In this document: one piece after another, positions 5,500 through 11,505 of the stretch | Position numbering within the stretch: position 1 is the stretch's first letter | How the letters are laid out: each line of letters starts with the position of its first letter | Assembly (NCBI GenBank): GCA_025997715.1 | Contig: BNUY01000101.1 | Coordinates: 1 to 11,505, forward strand | Direction: 5' to 3' | Origin: Spirochaetia bacterium | Lineage (GTDB): Bacteria > Spirochaetota > Spirochaetia > Treponematales > Breznakiellaceae | Length of the DNA: 11,505 nt | Notes under the pieces: model-generated | Seen by the model: the letters and a program-made list of their open reading frames with translations, nothing else | The model's database searches: none | What the model was told of the DNA's origin: nothing | Made by a program: the position numbers and the translations under genes

Positions 5500-6561
5500 A
5501 TGAAGCGAACTAACGTTCGAAAGGTTCTGCTGCTCATTGCCCTTACCGGTGTACTGTTCGGGTGCGGTGGTAAGGCCGGGAACGGCAACATTGGCGGCGT
5601 TGCGGGGCGGCAGGCGGCGCATACCGTATCCATCGGCATATTCATTCCCGGGGTTATGTCCGGGAGCCCCATCTACGAGATGCTGGCCCAGGGGGTGCAA
5701 AGGGCGGCGGCGGAAACCAGCGGCGTTATCGCCACGGTTATTGAGGGGGGGTATAACCAGGCGGAATGGGAAAGCCGGGTAACCTCCATGGCCGCTTCCG
5801 CTGATTATGACCTTATCGTTTCTTCCAACCCTTCTCTCCCGGCGATTGCGGCGGAGGTATCCGCAAAATTCCCTAAACAGCGGTTTTTGCTGCTGGACGG
5901 GGAATTAGCGGGGAATCCCGGTATCTATACCATGCGTTATAATCAGCGGGAACAGGCCTATATGGCGGGGCATATCGCGGCATTGGTTTCATCAGACCTT
6001 TGGTCTGCGGCGGCGGGGCCGGCCCAAATGCGCCTTGGCCTGGTGGCGGCCCAGGAATATCCCGCCATGAACAATATCATCCTGCCGGGTTACCGGGACG
6101 GCGCGCAGGCGGTGAATCCCGCTTTTACCGTGGACTTCCGGCTGGTGGGCAACTGGTTTGACGCGGAACGGGGGGCGGAGATTGCCGAGGATATGATCCT
6201 GGGGGGCGTCAAGGTTATCCTCTGTATATCCGGAGGGGCCAACGAAGGGGTGCTAAAGGCCGCTTCCGAACGGGGGGCCAAGGTGGTCTGGTTCGATATT
6301 AACGGCTATGCCCTGAGTCCCGGTACGGTGGTGGGCAGCGCCATCCTCCACCAGGAACAGGCGGCATACGAGCAAACAATACGGTATCTGGCGGGCAATC
6401 TCCCCTTTGGCAGCGCCGAAGTGGTTGGGGTAGCCGATGGGTATGTAGATTTTATTGAAGATGATCCCCATTACCTTGCGGCGGTTTCACCGGAAATACG
6501 GAAAGCACAGGGCAGCCTTATTGAGCGGATCCGTTCACGGGCTCTTGACCTGGGGGAATGA
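5500..6561 (+). CDS. rfuA: Riboflavin-binding lipoprotein of the BMP family
   Basis: The start is the ATG at 5500, with GGAGG 5 nt upstream. An in-frame TTG at 5467 overlaps the terminator T-run and is not credible. The 353-residue protein begins with a lipoprotein signal peptide (MKRTNVRKVLLLIALTGVLF) and a lipobox LFGC, giving lipidated C22. The mature part (about 45-345) is a BMP/PnrA-type periplasmic binding domain: SIGIFIPGVMSGSPIYEMLAQG at the start, SADYDLIVSSNP, QREQAYMAGHIAALV, AEDMILGGVKVILCISGGANEGVLKAA, and VVWFDINGY near the hinge. The family usually binds nucleosides, but the RfuA branch in spirochaetes binds riboflavin. That choice rests on the FMN riboswitch and the gene order, not on binding residues I can identify here. 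It is the first gene of the operon and should be anchored to the inner-membrane outer face, delivering ligand to RfuCD. Confidence 0.88.
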   Translation: MKRTNVRKVLLLIALTGVLFGCGGKAGNGNIGGVAGRQAAHTVSIGIFIPGVMSGSPIYEMLAQGVQRAAAETSGVIATVIEGGYNQAEWESRVTSMAASADYDLIVSSNPSLPAIAAEVSAKFPKQRFLLLDGELAGNPGIYTMRYNQREQAYMAGHIAALVSSDLWSAAAGPAQMRLGLVAAQEYPAMNNIILPGYRDGAQAVNPAFTVDFRLVGNWFDAERGAEIAEDMILGGVKVILCISGGANEGVLKAASERGAKVVWFDINGYALSPGTVVGSAILHQEQAAYEQTIRYLAGNLPFGSAEVVGVADGYVDFIEDDPHYLAAVSPEIRKAQGSLIERIRSRALDLGE

Positions 6562-6576
6562 TCCGGGGAGCGTCCG

Positions 6577-8205
6577 GTGGTAGAACTGAAGGGCATACAG
6601 AAATACTTTCCCTCCAACGGGGTTACCGCCCTGGACGGCGCGGACTTTGATCTCCGGCCAGGCGAAATTCATGCCCTGCTGGGCGAAAACGGGGCGGGGA
6701 AATCCACCCTTATGCATGTCATGGCGGGGTACCTTAAACCCGGTGCGGGGCATATTCTGATAGACGGGAAAGAACGGCGCCTTGCCGCGCCAACCGAGGC
6801 CTTGCAGGCAGGCGTCGGTATGGTCCGGCAGCATCCCCACATGGCGGCGGGGTTTACCCTGTGGGAGGACTGCATACTCGGCGCGGAACCCCACTTTATG
6901 GGTATTGTGAACCGCCGGAAAGCCCGGGAGACGATTAACGCCCTTTCGGAACGCTGGGGGTTTAACCTTCCCCTGGATAAAACAACAGAAACGCTAACCA
7001 TAAGCCAGCGGCAAAAAGCGGCGGTCCTCGCCCTGCTGTTCCGAAAAACCGACTACCTTATTTTTGATGAGGTTACTGCCGTGCTGAGTCCCGGCGAAAC
7101 CGCCGCGCTCCTTCACCTTTTTGACCGGCTAAGAGCGGAAGGGAAGGGTATTGTCATCATCTCCCACAAGCTTGAGGAAACCCTGGGCATCGCCGACCGG
7201 GTGAGTGTTTTGCGGAAGGGTAAAACCGTTACGACCCTGGCTGCGTCATCCCTGGATTATGAAACGGTGGGGGCGCTCATGTTCGGATCCGATAGGGGGG
7301 GGGTACCTGCTACGGCTGGAACAATTCGTGAAACAGCCGTTTCTGAAACTACGCAGGGTACCTGCAACGAAGTTTCGCGTGCAGCATCGTTGCAGGCAGC
7401 CGTCGCTCTGCCGTTACCGGCATCATCCGCGGGATTGCTTGTCCGTGGGCTCGCCGTAGAACTGCGGGGAAGGCCATTTATCCGTAACGTGGATATCGAC
7501 CTGCCGCCGGGAAAGATAGTGGGCATTGCCGGGGTCAGGGATAGCGGCCTGGAAACCCTGGAGTTGGGGATCACCGGGTTCCTGCGGCCTTCCGGGGGAA
7601 AAATCACCCTGGGGGGGCGGGACATAGGCGGGAAAGGGACCAGGGCGTTCAGGGACGCAGGGGGGGCCTATATCAGCGCCGACAGGGTAGGCTTTGCGCT
7701 GGCTCCGGTACTGCGGCTCAGGGATACTATTATCATTCACCTGCACCGCCGTTCCCGAAGAGGGGTTTTGGGGGCGCTGGGGATTATGGATCGCCAATTT
7801 ATCAAGTCCCGGGTAGGGGACATTATGGCAGCCGCCGGGGTTGAGGGAAATCCCCGGGGCATGACCGGGTCCCTTTCCGGGGGGATGCAGCAACGGATCA
7901 TCCTGGCCAGGGAATTTGCCGAGGATGCCGCCGTGCTGGTGCTTGCGGAACCGGGCTGGGGGCTGGATCGTTCAGGCCGGGAGCGGCTGAATAGGGAACT
8001 CAGGGCGCAGGTGCAAAAAGGAAAGGCGGCGCTGCTGTTTTCTACCGACCTGGATGAATTGTTGTCACTTTCGGATGAAATCCTGGTACTGCGTAACGGA
8101 GAATTTTCCGACCGTATACCCCTGGACGGCGGGACCAGCCAAAGCACGGCCGGGGAACTTAAGGAACGGATAGGCCGGGCTATGATCGGGGGCAGCCATG
8201 ATTAA
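6577..8205 (+). CDS. rfuB: Riboflavin ABC transporter ATPase, two nucleotide-binding domains
   Basis: This 542-residue cytosolic ATPase powers import through RfuC/RfuD. Start is GTG with a GGGGAG ribosome site about 6 nt upstream; it begins 15 nt after rfuA. Domain 1 (about 1-235) has Walker A GENGAGKST (36-44), a VRQHP Q-loop, a degenerate signature LTISQRQK instead of LSGGQ/LSVGQ, and Walker B YLIFDEVTA (DEV, not DEP, with the catalytic Glu kept). Domain 2 (about 288-535) has a GVRDSGLETL P-loop without the usual lysine, an intact LSGGMQQR signature, and LVLAEPGWGLD. Asymmetric domains, with a lysine-less second P-loop, are normal for the sugar/nucleoside-type double ATPases, so this is not evidence of decay. 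The linker (about 240-287) is longer than expected, carries a G9 tract at 7295-7303 and several inverted repeats, and has lower-complexity Ala/Thr/Val-rich sequence. It overlaps rfuC by 8 nt. Confidence 0.9.
   Translation: MVELKGIQKYFPSNGVTALDGADFDLRPGEIHALLGENGAGKSTLMHVMAGYLKPGAGHILIDGKERRLAAPTEALQAGVGMVRQHPHMAAGFTLWEDCILGAEPHFMGIVNRRKARETINALSERWGFNLPLDKTTETLTISQRQKAAVLALLFRKTDYLIFDEVTAVLSPGETAALLHLFDRLRAEGKGIVIISHKLEETLGIADRVSVLRKGKTVTTLAASSLDYETVGALMFGSDRGGVPATAGTIRETAVSETTQGTCNEVSRAASLQAAVALPLPASSAGLLVRGLAVELRGRPFIRNVDIDLPPGKIVGIAGVRDSGLETLELGITGFLRPSGGKITLGGRDIGGKGTRAFRDAGGAYISADRVGFALAPVLRLRDTIIIHLHRRSRRGVLGALGIMDRQFIKSRVGDIMAAAGVEGNPRGMTGSLSGGMQQRIILAREFAEDAAVLVLAEPGWGLDRSGRERLNRELRAQVQKGKAALLFSTDLDELLSLSDEILVLRNGEFSDRIPLDGGTSQSTAGELKERIGRAMIGGSHD
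7295..7303 (+). repeat. G9 homopolymer tract in rfuB
   Basis: Nine consecutive G residues encode Arg-Gly-Gly-Val at the end of the first ATPase domain (around residues 240-243). It is the longest homopolymer I noticed in the rfu genes, others being about seven. Slippage by one base would end the protein after domain 1 and disturb the coupled downstream genes. Confidence 0.8.
7302..7396 (+). repeat. Cluster of overlapping inverted repeats in the rfuB linker
   Basis: The stretch carries GAAAC/GTTTC (7330-7334 and 7339-7343), GAAACT/AGTTTC (7345-7350 and 7371-7376) enclosing GCAGG/CCTGC (7353-7357 and 7361-7365), and CCTGCAACGA/TCGTTGCAGG (7361-7370 and 7387-7396). GGTACCTGC occurs at 7302-7310 and again at 7357-7365. 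All are translated in frame in the linker between the two ATPase domains. This density of dyads is unlike the rest of the operon and suggests an inserted palindromic element; that is inference. Confidence 0.6.
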
Positions 8206-9253
8206 TGTCAGGCGGCAGTATGGCGCACGAAAGGGTTTCGCTATTCCCGGTGTCTTTATGGGAGCCCTCCTTTCGGTAGGCGCCGCAGTACTGCTAACGG
8301 TACTGATCATCGTTACCGCCTCCTCCGATCCCGGTGTAACCCTGCGGGCGTTTTTTACCGGCCCCTGGGCCGGGTCCTGGTTTTTTGGAAACACCCTGGA
8401 TAACATGGCGCTGCTCCTCACCGCGTCCCTGGGAATCGCCCTAGCTTTCCGGGGGGGCTGTTTCAACCTGGGAGGGGAAGGGCAGATATATCTGGGAGGG
8501 CTGGCCGCTTCGGTGATCCTGCTCCGGGCGCCCTCCGGTACGGGGCTCTGCCTGGCCGCCATGGCAGCCATAGCCTCGGGTTACCTCATAGGCGCGCTAT
8601 CGGGGGTCTTGAAAAAACATTTCGGGGCGAATGAACTCATCACCTCCTTTTTGATTTCCGCGGCGCTCTCCCCGGCTGCGGATTATCTCATCGCCGGGCC
8701 CCTGCGGAATCCCCAGGGAAGTCTTATGGCTACTGGACGCTTTGGCCTTACCCTGCCCCGGCTCTTACCGCCCTCAAACCTTTCGGTGTCCTTTATTTTT
8801 GCCCTGGCCCTTGTGTACCTGGGGCATCTCTTTATCTACCGGACGGTGTGGGGGTACCGTTATAAGGTAGCCGGTTCCGCCCCGGACTTTACCCGCTATG
8901 GGGGAATCGACCCGGAACGATGCTGGGTTCCGGCCATGGGCATGTCCGGGGCGCTGAACGGGCTTACGGGCTTCTTTGCGGTGGCGGGTACCTACGGACT
9001 TTGCCACCAGGGATTTTCCGGCGGCCTGGGCTGGAATGCCATCGCGGTGGCCCTTATCGCACGGAACCGGCCCCTGGCGCTGATCCCTGCTGCCCTTATT
9101 TTCGGCTGGCTCAAGGCCGGGTCCGATTCGGCCCTTCTGTCCCGGGGACTGAGCTTTGAAACCACCGCGTTTATCCAGGCTGCCGTCCTCATCCTGGCCA
9201 CCATTCAATTTTCGACGCCCCTGGTGCTGAGGAAAAGGAAGGGGAAACCATGA
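8198..9253 (+). CDS. rfuC: Riboflavin ABC transporter permease
   Basis: This 351-residue inner-membrane protein belongs to the BPD_transp_2 permease family that pairs with BMP-type receptors. About nine hydrophobic segments are visible: IPGVFMGALLSVGAAVLLTV, MALLLTASLGIALAF, YLGGLAASVILL, LCLAAMAAIASGYLIGAL, LITSFLISAALSPAADYLIA, SVSFIFALALVYLGHLFIY, AMGMSGALNGLTGFFAVAG, IAVALIARNRPLALIPAALI and FIQAAVLILATIQFSTPLVL. Family landmarks are GGEGQIYLGG (about 92-101) and GANELITSFLIS in the cytoplasmic loop/helix region. The ATG overlaps the rfuB stop by 8 nt, so translation is probably coupled. It should form the channel as a heterodimer with RfuD. Assignment to riboflavin follows from the operon. 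Confidence 0.88.
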   Translation: MINVRRQYGARKGFAIPGVFMGALLSVGAAVLLTVLIIVTASSDPGVTLRAFFTGPWAGSWFFGNTLDNMALLLTASLGIALAFRGGCFNLGGEGQIYLGGLAASVILLRAPSGTGLCLAAMAAIASGYLIGALSGVLKKHFGANELITSFLISAALSPAADYLIAGPLRNPQGSLMATGRFGLTLPRLLPPSNLSVSFIFALALVYLGHLFIYRTVWGYRYKVAGSAPDFTRYGGIDPERCWVPAMGMSGALNGLTGFFAVAGTYGLCHQGFSGGLGWNAIAVALIARNRPLALIPAALIFGWLKAGSDSALLSRGLSFETTAFIQAAVLILATIQFSTPLVLRKRKGKP

Positions 9254-10113
9254 ACGGGCTTCTTTCCGCCGACATGATCCGGGGCCTGCTCAGCTCCGCC
9301 GCTCCGCTGATGCTCGGCAGCCTGGGAGCCCTCTTTACGGAACTTTCCGGGGCGCTGGGAATATTTATTGAGGGGTTTATGGCCCTGGGGTCCTTCTTTT
9401 CCTGGATCTTCGCCGGCTGGACCGGCTCCGTGCCCTGCGGGGTGCTGCTCACCGCAATTCTGGCGGCCCTGAGCGGCTGGGGGCTTGCCCGGTTTGTCCA
9501 CATCACCGGGGCAAATCCCTTTATCGCGGGGCTGGCCCTTAACCTGGCCGCCGGGGGGATAACAGAAACACTGTCTATCGCCTGGTTCGGTACGAAGGGG
9601 GTCCTGCGAAATCCGGCTATCCACATCCCCGGGCCGCTGTACGGGGTGCGGCCTTCGGTGTATCTGGCGTGGGGATTTACGATACTCGCCGCGCTGCTCA
9701 TTGGGCGGACACGGTTGGGACTGCGGCTGCGGGCAACCGGCTTGTCCCCGGAGGCTTCCCGGGAACGGGGAATTCGGCCGGAGCGGTACCGGGAATTTTC
9801 ATGGGCCGCCGCCGCTTTCCTCGCCGCCCTGGCCGGGGCCGCCCTGACCTTCCGGGTTGGGGTGTACGCCCCCGGCGGAGTGGCGGGACGGGGCTGGATT
9901 TGCCTAGCCGCGGTGTTCCTGGGTTTCCGCCGGGTGTGGGGTACCGCCATCGCGGCCCTGGTTTTCGCCCTGGCCGAGCGGATAGGGCTGGGGGTGCAAA
10001 TTTTCGGCTTTATTCCCGCCACGGTGCTTCTGGGTCTCCCCTCGGCGCTGGCTCTGACGCTGTATACGCTGTCCCATTTTATTGAGAAAAATAAGGTAAA
10101 GAAAAACTTGTAG
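9250..10113 (+). CDS. rfuD: Riboflavin ABC transporter permease
   Basis: This 287-residue second permease subunit overlaps rfuC by 4 nt (ATGA), a translationally coupled junction with an AAGGAAGGGG ribosome site upstream. Family landmarks are LGSLGALFTELSGALGIFIEGFMALG near the N-terminus, matching the 'l.alGel.tErsGvlnig.EG.m..Ga' pattern, and GANPFIAGLALNLAAGGITE (about 95-115). About eight hydrophobic segments are visible, ending at a lysine-rich tail (FIEKNKVKKNL). It should sit in the inner membrane with RfuC. It is the last gene of the operon and runs into the compound repeat and terminator at 10140-10338. Confidence 0.88.
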   Translation: MNGLLSADMIRGLLSSAAPLMLGSLGALFTELSGALGIFIEGFMALGSFFSWIFAGWTGSVPCGVLLTAILAALSGWGLARFVHITGANPFIAGLALNLAAGGITETLSIAWFGTKGVLRNPAIHIPGPLYGVRPSVYLAWGFTILAALLIGRTRLGLRLRATGLSPEASRERGIRPERYREFSWAAAAFLAALAGAALTFRVGVYAPGGVAGRGWICLAAVFLGFRRVWGTAIAALVFALAERIGLGVQIFGFIPATVLLGLPSALALTLYTLSHFIEKNKVKKNL

Positions 10114-10139
10114 ACCACCGATCAAAAACGAAGAAAAAA

Positions 10140-10338
10140 AACCGCAAAGGCGACGAGGGAAAGAAAGTAGTAACCCAAGAATAAGAAGATCAACCACGAA
10201 AAAGACAGGAAACACACGAAAAAAGAATTGCACATTAATGTTTCTTTTTCGTGTGTTTCGTATTTTTCGTGGTTTTTTTTCAATTTTGGAACTGGCTCAC
10301 CTTTCTTTCCTTCGTCGCCTTAGTCGCCTTTGCGGTTA
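10140..10338. repeat. Compound palindromic intergenic repeat
   Basis: The outer arms are AACCGCAAAGGCGAC...GGAAAGAAAG (10140-10167) and its complement at 10302-10338. They match except that the right arm carries one extra 9-nt unit (AAGGCGAC plus one base, twice on the right and once on the left). The inner arms 10192-10227 and 10241-10273 hold AACCACGAAAAA and GAAACACACGAAAAA blocks and pair with only small indels. 'CGCAAAGGCG' and 'CCACGAAAAACACGAAA' motifs belong to short-period repeats seen in many bacterial intergenic regions. It fills the 241-bp gap between convergent genes; no gene is visible in it. Confidence 0.75.
10192..10280 (+). terminator. Long hairpin terminator after rfuD
   Basis: The inner stem of the compound repeat (AACCACG...CGTGGTT, more than 30 bp per arm with small indels) is followed by a run of eight T residues ending at 10280. 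This is a plausible intrinsic terminator for the rfu operon, though the stem is AT-rich. Confidence 0.6.
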
Positions 10339-10354
10339 AAAATTCTTAATCCTG

Positions 10355-11377
10355 TTACCAGCCGAATTTCATTCCTACTGAAACTTCCGCACCGGATACC
10401 TGATAACTTTTCAGATAATGCTGTGATTTTAATCCCGCTTCAATGTCCAGCTCAACGGCGCGGAAGTTAAGGGCAAATCCCAACCGGTGCCGCCAATATC
10501 CTTCCTCAATACCCGTATTCAGGTAGAGGTGAAAAATTTGACCGATGTTAGCTATCGTACCTACATTGAGCTGGGCTTCAAGGATGCCGTTAAAATAAAC
10601 CTCTTCACTGGGGTTTATAGCGGTAAACCCAATGCTCGGTTTAATAATCAGCAGATCCTTTTTGAAGGGCCGGTACAGAACGTAGACATCGAAGCGCAGG
10701 GGACGCACCACCCAGAGGGTATCCAATGAATCACTGGTATTTATTTCAGGGGATCCAATATCGCCAATTCCGGAAAAAAGATTTTCGTTATTTATGATAT
10801 CACCTGCAAAAGTAATTCCCTGGCCATTCGATAGTTTAGACGGAACAATGGGAATACGGCTCAGCGTGCCGCCAACATCAAGAAAGGGGAAGAGGGAGTA
10901 TTCGCCGTTCAGGGAAACATCAAATCCGCCAAAATCCTTCAGTGGTCCAATAGAGAAAGGATCCGTGGAGAAGGAGAACGGCGTATATACGGACATAGTG
11001 CCGTCAATGGATACAAACAACCTATTTTCGGTTTCAAGATGATAGGTAAGGTTTGATTTAGGAATGTATAGCAGCGGAAGATACCAGGCCGGGGCAATGC
11101 TGATCCGTAATTTTTTCTGCAGCAGGGTTCCGTGCCATTTTAAACCCGCCTCTGCAAACACGGCGCCGGAAACGGCAAACTCACCGGACTGATCATGCTC
11201 GCTTGAATTTCCGTTGGAAATAAGATCCAACATGGATTGGGGCAAATTCGCATCCACGCGGCCGTCAACACCGATGAATTCCCCAATCCCCCATCCTTTT
11301 TCTCCATTATTATAATTCAGAAACTGATGGAAGACGGCATTAAGACCGATGGCTGCGCCGGATTCAAGGCTGTTTTT
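10355..11377 (-). CDS. Outer-membrane beta-barrel protein, 5' end missing
   Basis: The open frame runs from a TAA at 10355 up to about 11377, giving 340 residues without a start. The first in-frame GTG (11257) is not credible because coding character continues upstream (GAAIGLNAVFHQFLNYNN, GWGIGEFIGVDGRVDANLPQ). No signal peptide is present. The protein has amphipathic strands rich in glycine and aromatics (AGLKWHGTLLQKKLRISIAP, WYLPLLYIP, FGGFDVSLNGEYSLFPFLDV, RHRLGFALNFRAVELDIEAG) and ends in VSVGMKFGW, with a terminal aromatic typical of outer-membrane barrels. The frame is broken just past 11378 by a junction into an inverted copy of its own codons for PFKKDLLIIKPSIGFTAI and beyond; a TGA follows at 11392-11390. 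So the gene is truncated by the sequence end or a rearrangement, not simply short. No specific family name is offered. Confidence 0.7.
   Translation of the reverse strand, partial: KNSLESGAAIGLNAVFHQFLNYNNGEKGWGIGEFIGVDGRVDANLPQSMLDLISNGNSSEHDQSGEFAVSGAVFAEAGLKWHGTLLQKKLRISIAPAWYLPLLYIPKSNLTYHLETENRLFVSIDGTMSVYTPFSFSTDPFSIGPLKDFGGFDVSLNGEYSLFPFLDVGGTLSRIPIVPSKLSNGQGITFAGDIINNENLFSGIGDIGSPEINTSDSLDTLWVVRPLRFDVYVLYRPFKKDLLIIKPSIGFTAINPSEEVYFNGILEAQLNVGTIANIGQIFHLYLNTGIEEGYWRHRLGFALNFRAVELDIEAGLKSQHYLKSYQVSGAEVSVGMKFGW
10550..10676 (+). repeat. 127-bp inverted repeat, internal arm
   Basis: This arm lies inside the truncated beta-barrel gene and is the exact reverse complement of 11379-11505. 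I compared all 127 bases and found no mismatch; identity stops at 10677/11378. The arms are separated by 702 bp. Confidence 0.95.
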
Positions 11378-11378
11378 A

Positions 11379-11505
11379 GTACCGGCCCTTCAAAAAGGAT
11401 CTGCTGATTATTAAACCGAGCATTGGGTTTACCGCTATAAACCCCAGTGAAGAGGTTTATTTTAACGGCATCCTTGAAGCCCAGCTCAATGTAGGTACGA
11501 TAGCT
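11379..11505 (-). repeat. 127-bp inverted repeat, terminal arm
   Basis: This is the reverse complement of 10550-10676, running to the last base of the window. Read on the plus strand it encodes YRPFKKDLLIIKPSIGFTAI and the following residues of the beta-barrel protein in sense, preceded immediately by a TAG at 11377-11379, so it is not itself an intact gene start. The true repeat may continue beyond the window. Confidence 0.95.

Noticed and set aside
7501..7560. Loss of the Walker A lysine in the second RfuB domain as a sign of pseudogenisation
   Set aside because: Double-domain ATPases of this family usually have a lysine-less second P-loop, and the rest of the gene is intact.
5500..10113. 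Annotation of the ABC operon as a nucleoside or simple-sugar transporter
   Set aside because: The protein families allow it, but the FMN riboswitch directly upstream and the four-gene order favour riboflavin.
9189..10118. Long minus-strand open frame (309 codons) opposite rfuD
   Set aside because: It is Arg/Pro/Ser-rich with no recognisable domain and mirrors the GC-rich codons of rfuD, which has clear permease motifs and a coupled start.
11383..11505. A separate plus-strand gene at the right edge
   Set aside because: Its frame is only the inverted copy of the neighbouring barrel gene and is preceded directly by a TAG stop at 11377-11379.

Overview
The window looks like a treponeme-type spirochaete, most like the free-living or gut lineages with about 50-57% GC. 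The evidence is a riboflavin-type ABC operon (rfuABCD) ordered as in spirochaetes and preceded by an FMN riboswitch, outer-membrane beta-barrel proteins with spirochaete-like composition, and AAA_14/DUF4143 and PD-(D/E)XK accessory genes of the kind that are abundant in these genomes. The species assignment is inference. The right end behaves like the end of an assembled contig.

Layout. Positions 1-1099 hold the 3' end of a SufS-like cysteine desulfurase followed 17 nt later by cysE (serine O-acetyltransferase), a sulfur/cysteine pair. Positions 1100-4300 are an accessory stretch. It has a palindrome array and a near-consensus promoter driving a DUF4143 ATPase, a convergent coiled-coil PD-(D/E)XK protein on the minus strand, and a second, Rpn-like PD-(D/E)XK protein lying between two copies of a 49-bp repeat. 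The downstream copy of that repeat forms a strong hairpin terminator. Positions 4310-4957 (minus) encode a small secreted beta-barrel protein.

Positions 5129-5211 are a divergent promoter region. To the right, an FMN riboswitch (5219-5366) and a well-formed intrinsic terminator (5440-5468) precede the tightly packed rfuA-rfuB-rfuC-rfuD operon (5500-10113). This operon encodes a lipoprotein receptor, a double-domain ATPase and two permeases. Together they should import riboflavin, with transcription attenuated when FMN is plentiful. The rfuB linker between its two ATPase domains carries a G9 tract and a cluster of overlapping inverted repeats read in frame.

Positions 10114-10354 hold a compound palindromic repeat between convergent genes, including a terminator for the operon. 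Positions 10355-11377 (minus) encode the C-terminal part of an outer-membrane beta-barrel protein. Its 5' part is cut by a junction at 11378/11379, where the last 127 bp of the window are the exact reverse complement of an internal part of the same gene (10550-10676). This is either an inverted duplication or invertible segment, or an assembly-graph or chimera end; the exact 127-bp length makes the assembly explanation serious.
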